From Betaproteobacteria bacterium (GTDB lineage Bacteria > Pseudomonadota > Gammaproteobacteria > Burkholderiales > Rhodocyclaceae), in assembly GCA_016868295.1 (NCBI GenBank), contig VGHJ01000026.1:1-35845 (forward strand): a DNA stretch of 35,845 bases, written 5' to 3'. A model generated the notes under the pieces. That model saw only the letters and a list, made by a program, of their open reading frames with translations. It did not search any database and was not told the origin of the DNA. Made by a program: the position numbers and the translations under genes. Positions 7,604 to 16,774 of the stretch are shown in pieces (positions within the stretch are counted from its first letter, which is position 1; every line of letters begins with the position of its first letter).

Positions 7604-8887
7604 ATGTCAGCATCCATCGCTACCAGCCAGACGATCCTCGTCGTGGGCGGCGGCATCTCCGGCATGACGGCGGCGCTCGAAGCCGCAGAGTGCGGCAAGC
7701 AGGTCATCCTCGCCGAGAAGCTGCCCACCCTCGGCGGGCGCACGGCACTGCTCTACCGCTACTTCCCCAAGATGTGCCACCCCACCTGCGGCCTCGAGAT
7801 CAACCTGAAGCGCCTCAAGGGCAATCCCAACCTGCGCGTCATGACCATGACCGAAGTGGCCGCCGTCAGCGGCACGCGCGGCGACTACACCGTCACGCTG
7901 AAGGTCAGGCCGCGCTACGTCACCGAGGCCTGCACCGCCTGCGGCGACTGCGGCAACGCGGTGTCGGCGGAGATTCCCAACCCGGCCAACTACGGCCTGG
8001 ACAGGATCAAGGCGGCCTACCTGCCGCACGGCATGGCCTACCCGCAGCGCTACGTCATCGATCCCGCCATCGTCGGCACGCCCGAGGGCGAGAAGGCCAG
8101 GGCCGCCTGCAAGGTCGGCGCGGTCGACCTCGCCATGCAGGAGCAGACCGTCGAGCTGAAGGTCGGCAGCGTGGTCTGGGCCACCGGCTGGCGGCCCTAC
8201 GACGCGGCGAAGATTCAGCCCTACGGCTACGGCCGCATCCCCAACGTCGTCACCAGCCTCGAGTTCGAGCGCATGGCCGATCCGCACGGCCCCACCGGCG
8301 GCAAGTTGCTGCGCGCCGACGGCAAGGAGGCGAAGAACGTCGCCTTCATCCAGTGCGCCGGCTCGCGCGACGAGAATCACCTGCGCCATTGCTCGCGCAT
8401 CTGCTGCATGGCCTCGCTCAAGCAGACCTATTACGTGCGCGAAGCCTGCGGCGAGGAAGGGAAATCCACGATCTACTACATCGACATCCGCGCCATCGAC
8501 CGCTTCGAGGATTTCTACCAGAGCGTGCAGAACGATCCGTCGGTCACCTTCGTCAAGTCGAAGGTGGCGCGCATCGCCTTCAACGAGGGCAGCGGCAATC
8601 CCGTCCTGCACGGCGTGAACACAGAGGGCTACCACCGCTACGCCACCGAGCACGACCTCGTCGTGCTGGCCGTCGGCATGGAGCCCGAAGTCACCGGAGT
8701 GAAGCTGCCGGACGACATCATTCTCGATTCCTCCAACTTCATCGAAGGCTCGAAGAGCGGCGGCATGTTCGGCGCCGGCAGCGCCGCCAGCCCGCTCGAC
8801 GTCAACCGCTCGGTGCAGAGCGCCACGGCGGCCAGCCTGAAAGCGATTCAAGTGATCCACAAGACCGCATCCACGGAGGCCGCATGA
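7604..8887 (+). CDS. qmoA: Quinone-interacting oxidoreductase flavoprotein subunit QmoA
   Basis: This 427-residue HdrA-like flavoprotein has an N-terminal FAD-binding GGGISG (residues 15-20) followed by EKLPTLGGR. It also has CHPTCGL, a CTACGDCG cluster near residue 107, and QCAGSRDENHLRHCSRICCM near residue 250, the last being typical of HdrA/QmoA. QmoA and QmoB form the soluble flavin/iron-sulfur core that exchanges electrons with APS reductase. A GGGAGG ribosome binding site precedes the ATG. Its stop codon overlaps the qmoB start as ATGA. In a sulfur oxidiser the complex would take electrons from AprBA working in the APS-forming direction, which is inferred from known families. Confidence 0.93.
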   Translation: MSASIATSQTILVVGGGISGMTAALEAAECGKQVILAEKLPTLGGRTALLYRYFPKMCHPTCGLEINLKRLKGNPNLRVMTMTEVAAVSGTRGDYTVTLKVRPRYVTEACTACGDCGNAVSAEIPNPANYGLDRIKAAYLPHGMAYPQRYVIDPAIVGTPEGEKARAACKVGAVDLAMQEQTVELKVGSVVWATGWRPYDAAKIQPYGYGRIPNVVTSLEFERMADPHGPTGGKLLRADGKEAKNVAFIQCAGSRDENHLRHCSRICCMASLKQTYYVREACGEEGKSTIYYIDIRAIDRFEDFYQSVQNDPSVTFVKSKVARIAFNEGSGNPVLHGVNTEGYHRYATEHDLVVLAVGMEPEVTGVKLPDDIILDSSNFIEGSKSGGMFGAGSAASPLDVNRSVQSATAASLKAIQVIHKTASTEAA

Positions 8888-11148
8888 ACGCCCCCGCCAC
8901 CCCCAAGTTCGCCGCCTACCTCTGCTCCGGCTGCGGCATCGGCGACAAGCTCGACGTGCCCACGCTGGAGAAGATCGCCCAGAAAGAGGGCAAGATGGCG
9001 GTGGTGAAGAGCCACCCCTTCCTCTGCAACGCCGAAGGCGTGCAGATGATCAAGGACGACATCGCCAACGACGGCGTCACGCACCTGTGCATCGCCGCCT
9101 GCTCGCGCCGCGCCAAGGCCGAGGCCTTCGGCTTCCCCGAAGCCGCCGTCTCGCGCGCCAACCTGCGCGAGGGCGTCATCTGGGTCGTCGCCGAAGGTTC
9201 CGAGCATGACGAGGTGCGCCAGGAGATGGCCGAGGACTACGTGCGCATGGGCTGCGCCGAGGTCAAGAAGATGAAGGTGCCCGGCGGCAACGTCAAGGAA
9301 GCCTCGAGCAAGAGGATCCTCGTCGTCGGCGGCGGCATGTCCGGCATGACGGCGGCGCTGGCCGCGGCCGAGGCCGGCTACGAGGTCGCGCTGGTCGAGA
9401 AGTCCGGGGCGCTGGGCGGCTTCGCCAGCAATCTCTGGAAGCGCGTGCCCTTCGCCGCGCCCTACAAGGATGCCCAGCCGACCGGCGCGGCGGAACTGGC
9501 GGCGAGAGTTTCCGCCAACCCGAAGATCAAGGTGCACCTGAATTCCACCGTGACCGAGACCGCCGGCGCGCCCGGCCGCTTCGCCGTAAAGATCGCGCAG
9601 CTCAGTGGACAAACTGCGGGTAGCGTCGCCGAAGAACTCTGCGGCTCGATAGTGCAGGCCACCGGCTTCACGACCTACGACATCGCCAAACTACCCGAAC
9701 TCGGCGGCGGCCAGGCCAACGTGGTCGACCAGGCCGGGCTGGAAGCGCTGGCCAAGGCCGCCGACGGCGGCCCGATCAAGCGCGCCGACGGCAAGGAAGT
9801 CAAATCCGTCGTCTTCGTGCAGTGCGCCGGTCAGCGCGACACGACGGGCCAGCACCTGCCCTACTGCTCCGGCCACTGCTGCGCCACCAGCATCAAGCAG
9901 GCGACCTACTTCAAGGACCGGAACCCCGACATCGACACCGTGGTCATGTACCAGGACCTGCGCGTGCCGGGGATGGGCGAGGACTTCTACCGCAGCGCCC
10001 AGGACAAGGGTGTCGTCTTCACCAAGGGCAAGGCCTCGAAGGTGACGGGCGGCGACGGATGCAAGGTCGACTTCAAGGACCTCATCCTGAATGAGGACGC
10101 CTCTATCTCCGCCGACCTCGTCGTGCTCGCCACCGGCCAGGTGCCGAACGCCGGCGTGAACCTCGACGAGTGGACCGCCACCGTCACCGCCGCGGAAAGC
10201 GGCGACGAAGCGGCGAAACTGAAGAAGGGCGAACTGCAGAAGATCTCCGTGCTCAACCTGGACTACCGCCAGGGCCCGGACATGCCGCAGTTCAAGTACG
10301 GCTTCGCCGACTCGCACTTCATCTGCTTCCCCTACGAGACCCGTCGCACCGGCATCTACGCCGCCGGCCCGACGCGCCGGCCGATGGACATGCTGCAGGC
10401 CACCGAGGACGCCACCGGCGCCGCGCTGAAGGCGATCCAGGCGGTGGAGAACGTCGAGAAGGGCCGTGCCGCCCATCCGCGCGCCTGGGATCTCTCCTTC
10501 CCCAGCGCGCGCCTCGAAGGCTGCACCCAGTGCAAGCGCTGCACGGTGGAATGCCCCTTCGGCGCCATCGACGAGGACGAGAAGCGCTTCCCGAAGTTCA
10601 ACGAGGAACGCTGCCGCCGCTGCGGCACCTGCATGGGCGCCTGCCCGGTGCGCGTCATCTCCTTCGAGAACTACTCCTGCGACACCGTCGGCATGCAGAT
10701 CAAGGCGGTCAACATCCCCGACGAGTTCGAGGAGAAGCCGCGCATCCTCATCCTCGCCTGCGAGAACGACGCCTACCCGGCGCTCGACATGGCCGGCATC
10801 CAGCGCCTGAGCTATTCGGCCTTCGTGCGCGCGATCCCGGTGCGCTGCCTCGGCTCGGTGAACACCATCTGGATCACCGACGCGCTCAACTCCGGCTACG
10901 ACGGCGTGATGATGATGGGCTGCAAGAAGGGCGACGACTACCAGTGCCACTTCGTCAAGGGCTCGGAGATGGCCTTCTACCGCATGAGCAAGATCGACGA
11001 CACGCTGAAGCAGCTCGGCCTCGAGACCGAGCGCGTGCAGACGCTGGAGGTGGCGATCACCGACAACGCCCGCGTGGTGAAGCTGATCAACGAGTACGTC
11101 GACCAGATCAAGGAAATCGGACTGTCGCCGATGAAAGGCTTCGGCTGA
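8884..11148 (+). CDS. qmoB: Quinone-interacting oxidoreductase subunit QmoB with MvhD-like C-terminus
   Basis: This 754-residue protein has an N-terminal segment with CSGCGIGDKLD, a second FAD-binding GGGMSG near residues 148-153, and CAGQRDTTGQHLPYCSGHCC in the middle. A two-cluster ferredoxin domain starts at Cys547 (CTQCKRCTVECP, then CRRCGTCMGACP). Residues from about 620 form an MvhD/FlpD-like domain (ILILACENDAYPALDMAG; MMMGCKKGDDYQCHF). This order matches QmoB. The ATG at 8884 overlaps the qmoA stop codon by four bases; longer upstream extensions of the frame run through qmoA and are not coding. It likely relays electrons between QmoA and the HdrC/HdrB pair encoded next. Confidence 0.93.
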   Translation: MNAPATPKFAAYLCSGCGIGDKLDVPTLEKIAQKEGKMAVVKSHPFLCNAEGVQMIKDDIANDGVTHLCIAACSRRAKAEAFGFPEAAVSRANLREGVIWVVAEGSEHDEVRQEMAEDYVRMGCAEVKKMKVPGGNVKEASSKRILVVGGGMSGMTAALAAAEAGYEVALVEKSGALGGFASNLWKRVPFAAPYKDAQPTGAAELAARVSANPKIKVHLNSTVTETAGAPGRFAVKIAQLSGQTAGSVAEELCGSIVQATGFTTYDIAKLPELGGGQANVVDQAGLEALAKAADGGPIKRADGKEVKSVVFVQCAGQRDTTGQHLPYCSGHCCATSIKQATYFKDRNPDIDTVVMYQDLRVPGMGEDFYRSAQDKGVVFTKGKASKVTGGDGCKVDFKDLILNEDASISADLVVLATGQVPNAGVNLDEWTATVTAAESGDEAAKLKKGELQKISVLNLDYRQGPDMPQFKYGFADSHFICFPYETRRTGIYAAGPTRRPMDMLQATEDATGAALKAIQAVENVEKGRAAHPRAWDLSFPSARLEGCTQCKRCTVECPFGAIDEDEKRFPKFNEERCRRCGTCMGACPVRVISFENYSCDTVGMQIKAVNIPDEFEEKPRILILACENDAYPALDMAGIQRLSYSAFVRAIPVRCLGSVNTIWITDALNSGYDGVMMMGCKKGDDYQCHFVKGSEMAFYRMSKIDDTLKQLGLETERVQTLEVAITDNARVVKLINEYVDQIKEIGLSPMKGFG

Positions 11149-11161
11149 GGAGCGCACGACC

Positions 11162-11785
11162 ATGACCACCGCGAACCAAACCGCCATCGCGAAGTACAAG
11201 AACAGCTTCCTCAGGGAAGTCGAGGCCAACGTCGAGGAAGGCCACTGGGTGCGCATGTGCATGCAGTGCGGCGTCTGCGCAGGCTCCTGCCCGCTCGGCA
11301 ACGCCTGGGCGCACCCACCGCAGGAGCTGTTCATGATGATCCGCGCCGGCAAGCGCGAGGAAGTGCTCGCCTCCGACTCGATGTGGATGTGCACCTCCTG
11401 CTACAACTGCATCGTACGCTGCCCGCGCAAGCTGCCGATCACCCACATCATGCACGGCCTGGCCAACTACGCCCACCGCTTGGGGCTGGCGCCGAAGGGC
11501 CAGCCGACGCGCGAGACGGCGACGCTGTTCTGGAACAACCTGATCAAGAAGGGCCGCGTGAACGAGCTGACCTTCTCGCTCGCGCTCTACTTCAAGGACG
11601 GTTTCGTGCAAGGCATCAAGAACGCCCTCAACATGCAAGCGGTCGGCCTCGGCCTCGTCAAGGCCAAGCGCCTCAACCCGATGGAGATCCTCGGCGGCCA
11701 CGCCGTCAAGGACCAGGCCGGCTTCAAGGCGATGATCGCCAAGGCGCGCGAACTCGAAGACCGCAAGAAGGGCTTCGCCAAGTAA
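11162..11785 (+). CDS. hdrC: HdrC-like iron-sulfur subunit (replaces the N-terminal part of QmoC)
   Basis: This 207-residue protein has two ferredoxin-type motifs, CMQCGVCAGSCP at residues 33-44 and CTSCYNCIVRCP about 40 residues later, matching HdrC of heterodisulfide reductase. It has no membrane helices. In standard qmoABC loci this module is fused to a heme-b membrane domain in QmoC; here the membrane part is absent and HdrB follows as a separate protein. GAGGAG before the ATG supports the start, and it lies 13 bases after qmoB. It is expected to transfer electrons between QmoB and HdrB. Confidence 0.9.
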   Translation: MTTANQTAIAKYKNSFLREVEANVEEGHWVRMCMQCGVCAGSCPLGNAWAHPPQELFMMIRAGKREEVLASDSMWMCTSCYNCIVRCPRKLPITHIMHGLANYAHRLGLAPKGQPTRETATLFWNNLIKKGRVNELTFSLALYFKDGFVQGIKNALNMQAVGLGLVKAKRLNPMEILGGHAVKDQAGFKAMIAKARELEDRKKGFAK

Positions 11786-11798
11786 CGGAGCGACGGAT

Positions 11799-12695
11799 AT
11801 GGCAAAGAAAGAATACGCGTTCTACCCCGGCTGCTCCTCGCAGTCGAAGGCCTCGGCCTCGAACTACCTGACGTCGGTGAACGCCATGTGCGACAAGCTC
11901 GACGTCACCATCACCGAGATTCCCGACTGGAACTGCTGCGGCGCCTCGATCGGCTACGCCGAGGGCGGCGAGTTGCCGCGCTTGGCACTTTCGGCGCGAA
12001 ACTTCGCCCTGGCCGAGACGCACCTGCCGGGCAAGCAGATGGTTGCCACCTGCGCCGCCTGCTGGCTGGCCCAGCGCGAGGTGAAGGAGCGCCTCGATCA
12101 CAGCGAGGTGCTGCTCAAGGAGACCAACGAGGCTCTGGCCGCGGCGGGGCTCAAGTACCAGGGCACGACGCCGATCCGCCACATGGTGGAAGTGCTGATC
12201 GAGGACCTCGGCTACGACGCCCTCAAGCAGCCGGTGGTGAAGCCGCTGGAGGGCATCAAGTTCGCCGGCTATGTCGGCTGCCAGACCAACCGCCCCTTCG
12301 GCATCGCCGGCGAGTCCTTCGAGAACCCGGTGTACCTCGACAAGCTGGTCGAGACCATCGGCGGCGAAGCCGTGCCCTACGACCAGAAGGTCACCTGCTG
12401 CGGCGGCGCGCTGGCCTTCTCCGAGCCGGACAAGTCGCAGAAGCAGATCCGCGACATCGTCGAGTCGGCCTACGACCACGGCGCCGAGATGATCGTCACG
12501 CCCTGCCCGCTGTGCCAGGCCAACGTCGAGATCTACCAGAGCGAGATCAACAAGAAGCAGGGCACACAGTTCAAAATGCCGGTGCTCTACTACTCCCAGC
12601 TGATGACCGTCGCCTACGGTGGCAGCGGCAAGGACGCCGGCCTCGACGGCCAGCTCATCAAGGCGACCAAGCTGGAAGAGATCGCAAAGAAATAG
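11799..12695 (+). CDS. hdrB: HdrB-like subunit with two CCG cysteine-rich domains
   Basis: This 298-residue protein contains two complete CCG domains. The first is Cys12 in YPGCSSQ, Cys46-Cys47 in WNCCGAS, then CAAC. The second is GYVGCQTN, VTCCGGA, then CPLC. These ligate the noncubane iron-sulfur clusters of HdrB, where disulfides are handled in methanogens. It is the last gene of qmoAB-hdrCB, 13 bases after hdrC, and is followed at once by a strong terminator. Its substrate here may be a quinone-linked partner, a thiol/disulfide or a persulfide carrier; the sequence does not decide this. Confidence 0.9.
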   Translation: MAKKEYAFYPGCSSQSKASASNYLTSVNAMCDKLDVTITEIPDWNCCGASIGYAEGGELPRLALSARNFALAETHLPGKQMVATCAACWLAQREVKERLDHSEVLLKETNEALAAAGLKYQGTTPIRHMVEVLIEDLGYDALKQPVVKPLEGIKFAGYVGCQTNRPFGIAGESFENPVYLDKLVETIGGEAVPYDQKVTCCGGALAFSEPDKSQKQIRDIVESAYDHGAEMIVTPCPLCQANVEIYQSEINKKQGTQFKMPVLYYSQLMTVAYGGSGKDAGLDGQLIKATKLEEIAKK

Positions 12696-12708
12696 GCGTC
12701 ACCCAACG

Positions 12709-12737
12709 AAAAAGCCGGCTTGATGCCGGCTTTTTTA
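12709..12737. terminator. Bidirectional terminator between hdrB and thrH
   Basis: Eleven-base perfect arms (12709-12719, 12725-12735) with the core GCCGGC enclose a 5-base loop. There is a T run on the right and an A run on the left. It ends the qmo-hdr operon on the plus strand and serves the convergent thrH on the minus strand. Confidence 0.88.
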
Positions 12738-12751
12738 TTTGTATCGCCCTC

Positions 12752-13360
12752 TCAGATACGCCGGCTGGCGTTTTCGAAGGCGGCGGCCAACTCGTCGTAG
12801 CTGCGCGTGACGGGATACTGCGGGAACTCGTCGATGACGTTCTGCGGCGGGCGGAAGAGGATGCCGGCGTGGGCCTCGGCCAGCATGGCGGTGTCGTTGT
12901 AGGAATCGCCGGCGGCGATGGTCTTGAAGTTGATCGCCTTGAAGGCCTTCACCGATTCGCGCTTCTGCTCGGGCAAGCGCAGGACGTAGTCGCGCACGAA
13001 GCCCGTCTCGTCGACCACCAGCTTGTGGCAGAACAGCGCCGGATAGCCGAGCTGCTTCATCAGCGGCATGGCGAACTCGTAGAAGGTGTCGGAGAGGATC
13101 ACCACCTGGAAGCGCTCGCGCAGCCAGTTCAGGAAATCGGCCGCGCCGGGCAGCGGGCCCATCCCGCCGATGACCTTCTGGATATCGGGCAGGCCGAGCC
13201 TGTACCTTTCCAGGAGGGCCAGGCGCCCCTTCATCAGCCTGTCGTAGTCCGGCTCGTCCCGGGTGGTGCGCGCCAGTTCGGGGATGCCCGTGCGCTTCGA
13301 AAACTCGATCCAGATTTCGGGAACCAGCACGCCTTCCAGGTCCAGACACGCAAGCTGCAC
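12752..13360 (-). CDS. thrH: ThrH-type phosphoserine phosphatase / homoserine phosphotransferase
   Basis: This is a 202-residue HAD-family protein close in length to Pseudomonas ThrH (about 205). From the GTG start it reads VQLACLDLEGVLVPEIWI with the DxE variant of the nucleophile motif (Asp7), then ILSDTFYEF (motif II) and AGDSYNDTAML (motif III/IV). ThrH removes phosphate from phosphoserine and can pass it to homoserine. GTG at 13360 is preferred over an upstream ATG at 13399 because GGAG lies six bases before it and it matches the family's N-terminus. It stands alone and convergent to hdrB; no link to sulfur oxidation is evident. Confidence 0.88.
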   Translation of the reverse strand: MQLACLDLEGVLVPEIWIEFSKRTGIPELARTTRDEPDYDRLMKGRLALLERYRLGLPDIQKVIGGMGPLPGAADFLNWLRERFQVVILSDTFYEFAMPLMKQLGYPALFCHKLVVDETGFVRDYVLRLPEQKRESVKAFKAINFKTIAAGDSYNDTAMLAEAHAGILFRPPQNVIDEFPQYPVTRSYDELAAAFENASRRI

Positions 13361-13477
13361 TTCAGTCTCCAAGGATATGCGATTGAAAAGGTTCGGCATT
13401 GTAGCCGAATTCGGACGCCCGCTCCGGAGCATCCCGGGATGGGTGCAGCCGCATGATTTTCCGGTTTTTTCGCTTTC

Positions 13478-13495
13478 TTCCGGGTTCTCCCGGAA
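13478..13495. repeat. 7-base perfect hairpin in the thrH / histidine kinase intergenic region
   Basis: TTCCGGG and CCCGGAA flank TTCT in the 207-base divergent gap 13361-13567. It lies 73 bases before the kinase start and could be an operator or a leader hairpin. The rest of the gap shows no clear promoter. Confidence 0.45.
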
Positions 13496-13567
13496 AGATA
13501 TATCTCAAGAAATCCCGCTTTGGGCCGATACAGAAGCATTGGCCGCCAATCCGGATTAGCCCTGAAC

Positions 13568-16561
13568 ATGCCGATCCCGCTTCCCTCCTCGCTGCGCACG
13601 CGCGTGCTGGTCGCCATCAGCCTGCTCTTCGCGCTCCTCTTCGGCGCGGCGCTGATCCTGCTTGCCCAGGTGCAGCGCCATGAGCGCGAGCAGACGCTCG
13701 AGCGCACCCTCGACCAGGCGCAGGCCTTCGCCACCGCCTACGAGCGCGTGCTGGGCGACCAGATCAGCCTGCTCAACGCCGTCGTCGCCCTGCCCGATTT
13801 CGGCGTCCGGGACGCCGCCCAGTGCCGCCGCCTTTTCGCCTCCGTGGTGGCCAGCCACGGCTCGCTGCTCGACCTGGCGGCGGTCGACTCCGAAGACCGG
13901 CTGCTGTGCGCCGCCAATGACAGCGCCGGCGGCCTCGACCTCGGCGCCCACCCCTTGTTCCGGCGCGCCCTGTCCACGGGCCGCATCGCCCTCGGCGACT
14001 CGCTGGCCCTCGGCAAGGAAACGCGTCGCGCCGTGCTCCTCGTCCGCCCGCTGCTCGACCGCGAGGGGCGGGCCCACACCCTGCTCGTCGCCCTCATCGA
14101 CCAGGACTGGCTCAACCGCCGCTTCGCCGACACGGTGCCGTCCGGCGTCGTGCTGCGCATCCTCGACGCGGAAGGCGTCTTCATCGTGCGCCAGCCCGAT
14201 CCGGCCTGCTGCATCGGGCGTTCCGGCCTGCACCTGCTCGGCATCCGCGAGGCGCTCGCCGGCAACCGGCCCCACATCGCGGAAAGCGTCTGGCTGGACA
14301 ACGTCCGTCGCCTGCAGGCCGACATCCCCCTCAAGGCGCCGCTGGCCGGCGTCGTTTCAGTAGGCGTCCCGGTGGCGCTGATCGAGACCACGGCCAACCG
14401 CGGCCTGTTCTACGCCACGTTCGCCCTCCTGACGCTTTGCCTGCTCCTCTACCTGCTCGTCTGGGCCGGCACCCAGCGCTACATCCTGCGTCCGATGCGG
14501 GTGCTCGCCGACACCGTGCATCGCGTGCGCGGCGGCGAGCTGGGCAGCCGCGTGCCGGCGCTGCCCGGGCATGGCGAATTCGACATGCTGGGCGCCGACT
14601 TCAATGCCATGGCCGACGATCTGGCGCGGCGCCAGTTGAAGATGGAGGACGACCTGCGCCGCCTGACCGGCAGCGAGTCTCAGCTCAAGCTGGCCGCCAG
14701 CGTTTTCGAGCAGGCCAACGAAGCCATCACCATCACCGACGAAAAGGCCAACATCGTCGCCGTCAGCCGGCGCTTCACCACCATCACCGGCTACCGCGCC
14801 GACGAGGTCATCGGAAAAAATCCGCGTCTCCTGCAGTCGGGCCGGCAGGACGCCGCCTTCTACCGGGCCATGTGGCACGCGCTGACGACTGACGGCCACT
14901 GGGGCGGGGAAATCTGGAACAGGCGCAAGGACGGGACGACCTATCCCGAGTGGCTGTCTATCTCGGCGGTGCGCGACGACTCGGGCAGGACGACGAATTA
15001 CGTCGCCGTGTTCACCGACCTCACCGAACGTGTCGCCGCCGAGGCAGCCATCCGCGCCAGCGAGCAATGGCACCGCTCCATGCTCGACAACGCCCCGGAA
15101 GGCGTCTGGATCATCGGGCCGGACGAGTGCACGGTCGAAGCCAATGCCCAGTTGTGCGAACTGCTCGGCTACTCGCCGGAGGAAATGCGCGGGCGCAAGC
15201 CGACCGACTTCACCGACGAGGCCAACAGCGGGGTTTTCGAGCTGCAGAAGGCGCGCCGCTGGACCCAACTCAAGCGCGTCTACGAGATCGATCTGCGCCG
15301 CCGCGACGGCCGCAACATTCCCGTCCAGTTCAGCGCCATCGGACTGCTCGACGCGGCCGGTTCGCCCATGGCCGTGCTGGCCTTCGTCACCGATCTCACC
15401 CAGCGTAGGCGCGACGAGCAGACGCTGCGGGAGAGCGAGGCGCGCCACCGCCTGATCGTGGACACGGCGCTCGACGCCGTCATCAGCATGGACTGCGAGG
15501 GCTGCGTGACGGAATGGAACGGCGAGGCCGAGCGCATGTTCGGCTACCGGCGCGAGGCCGTCCTCGGCCGGCCGATCGCCGAATTGATCGTGCCGCCGCG
15601 TCTGCGCGAGGCGCACCGGCAGGGCCTGAAGCGCTACCTGGCCACCGGCAAGGGCAAGGTGCTCGGCACGCGCATCGAGACCACGGCGATGCGCTCGGAC
15701 GGCAGCGAGTTCCCGGTGGATCTCGCGATCGCCACCGTGGGCGACGGCTCGGGCCTGTTCTTCAGCGCCTTCGTGCGCGACATCACCGAGCGCAAGCGGC
15801 ACGAGGAGGAGATGCGCCGCCACCGCCAGGAGCTGGAGCTGCGCGTGGCCGAGCGCACCCAGGCGCTGCAGAGGGCCAACCGCGAGCTGGAGGCCTTCTC
15901 CTACTCGATCTCCCACGACCTGCGCGCGCCGCTGCGCGCCATCAACGGCTTCTCGCATCTGCTCGAAGAAGATTACGCCGCCTCCCTCGACGCCACGGCG
16001 CGCGGCTATCTCGCCCGCGTGCGCGCCGGCTCGGTGAAAATGGGCGCGCTCATCGACGATCTCCTCGAACTTTCGCGGGTGTCGCGCCACGAAATGAAGC
16101 TGGAGGAAGTCGATCTTTCGGCACTGGCCGCCGAGATCGCCGCGGAGCTCACCACCGGCGAGCCCGGCCGCCGGGTGGAGTGGATCATCGCGCCCGGCCT
16201 CGATGCCCGCTGCGATGCCGGCCTGATGCGCTCGGCGCTCGCCAACCTGCTCGGCAACGCCTGGAAATACACCTCCCGCCGCGAGCATGCCCGCATCGAA
16301 TTCGGCGCCGAGGAAAAAGACGGCGGGCGCGTCTATTTCGTGCGCGACAACGGCGCCGGCTTCGACATGAAGTTCGCCGGCAAGCTGTTCGGCGCCTTCC
16401 AGCGCCTGCACTCACCCGCCGAGTTCCCCGGCACGGGCGTCGGCCTGGCGATCGTGGCGCGCATCGTCCGCCGCCACGGCGGCGAAATCCGAGCCGAGGC
16501 CCACCCCGACGAAGGCGCCACCTTCCGCTTCACGCTCCGCCCCCCGATAACAACACTCTGA
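13568..16561 (+). CDS. Membrane sensor histidine kinase with HAMP and three PAS domains
   Basis: This 997-residue sensor kinase has a transmembrane helix at residues 13-33, a periplasmic sensor of about 245 residues, and a second helix near 280-302. A HAMP domain (about 303-356) and three PAS domains (about 376-490, 500-615, 622-745) follow. The phosphoacceptor His783 lies in FSYSISHDLRAPLRAI, and a HATPase domain has Asn897 (LLGNAWKY), DNGAGF and GTGVGLAI. This output module resembles bacteriophytochrome-type kinases whose partners are small Rcp1-like regulators. No receiver or effector is adjacent; an Rcp1-like regulator lies at 25247. The sensor has a CC pair (PDPACCIG, near residue 216). 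The ATG at 13568 lacks a strong ribosome site; an upstream TTG at 13520 is less likely. Confidence 0.88.
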   Translation: MPIPLPSSLRTRVLVAISLLFALLFGAALILLAQVQRHEREQTLERTLDQAQAFATAYERVLGDQISLLNAVVALPDFGVRDAAQCRRLFASVVASHGSLLDLAAVDSEDRLLCAANDSAGGLDLGAHPLFRRALSTGRIALGDSLALGKETRRAVLLVRPLLDREGRAHTLLVALIDQDWLNRRFADTVPSGVVLRILDAEGVFIVRQPDPACCIGRSGLHLLGIREALAGNRPHIAESVWLDNVRRLQADIPLKAPLAGVVSVGVPVALIETTANRGLFYATFALLTLCLLLYLLVWAGTQRYILRPMRVLADTVHRVRGGELGSRVPALPGHGEFDMLGADFNAMADDLARRQLKMEDDLRRLTGSESQLKLAASVFEQANEAITITDEKANIVAVSRRFTTITGYRADEVIGKNPRLLQSGRQDAAFYRAMWHALTTDGHWGGEIWNRRKDGTTYPEWLSISAVRDDSGRTTNYVAVFTDLTERVAAEAAIRASEQWHRSMLDNAPEGVWIIGPDECTVEANAQLCELLGYSPEEMRGRKPTDFTDEANSGVFELQKARRWTQLKRVYEIDLRRRDGRNIPVQFSAIGLLDAAGSPMAVLAFVTDLTQRRRDEQTLRESEARHRLIVDTALDAVISMDCEGCVTEWNGEAERMFGYRREAVLGRPIAELIVPPRLREAHRQGLKRYLATGKGKVLGTRIETTAMRSDGSEFPVDLAIATVGDGSGLFFSAFVRDITERKRHEEEMRRHRQELELRVAERTQALQRANRELEAFSYSISHDLRAPLRAINGFSHLLEEDYAASLDATARGYLARVRAGSVKMGALIDDLLELSRVSRHEMKLEEVDLSALAAEIAAELTTGEPGRRVEWIIAPGLDARCDAGLMRSALANLLGNAWKYTSRREHARIEFGAEEKDGGRVYFVRDNGAGFDMKFAGKLFGAFQRLHSPAEFPGTGVGLAIVARIVRRHGGEIRAEAHPDEGATFRFTLRPPITTL

Positions 16562-16602
16562 TTTGTCGGCATGAATACCAAACGGTTTTTTCGTTTGGCC
16601 TA

Positions 16603-16629
16603 TAAAGTTCTTCTGGCCGGGGCCGTAAT
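16603..16629 (+). promoter_or_regulatory. Sigma-28 (FliA) promoter of the chemoreceptor gene
   Basis: TAAAGTTC (16603-16610), an 11-base spacer and GCCGTAAT (16622-16629) closely match the flagellar sigma-28 consensus TAAAGTTT-N11-GCCGATAA. It lies downstream of the kinase gene and about 145 bases before the receptor start, so the receptor would be co-expressed with late flagellar and chemotaxis genes. Confidence 0.72.
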
Positions 16630-16774
16630 AGCATTTGCATCAGCAAGGATATGCCCCGAAGCTGCGGTCCTTGTCCCCTGGCATCCCAGGCTCGCCTTCT
16701 GATGGCTTGATACGTCCGGCATGCGGACAGTTCCGCGCCGGTGAAACGGGCAGGCTCATACGGAGGAGCGCATC

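Noticed and set aside
7690-8883. Upstream extension of the qmoB frame through qmoA
   Set aside because: The translation is arginine-rich noise overlapping QmoA; QmoB homology begins at the ATG at 8884, which overlaps the qmoA stop codon.
13399-13432. ATG starts upstream of thrH
   Set aside because: The extra residues do not match the ThrH N-terminus, and the GTG at 13360 has a well-placed GGAG.
14357-16411. 684-codon minus-strand frame opposite the histidine kinase
   Set aside because: The translation shows antisense composition and no domains; the plus strand encodes a complete kinase.
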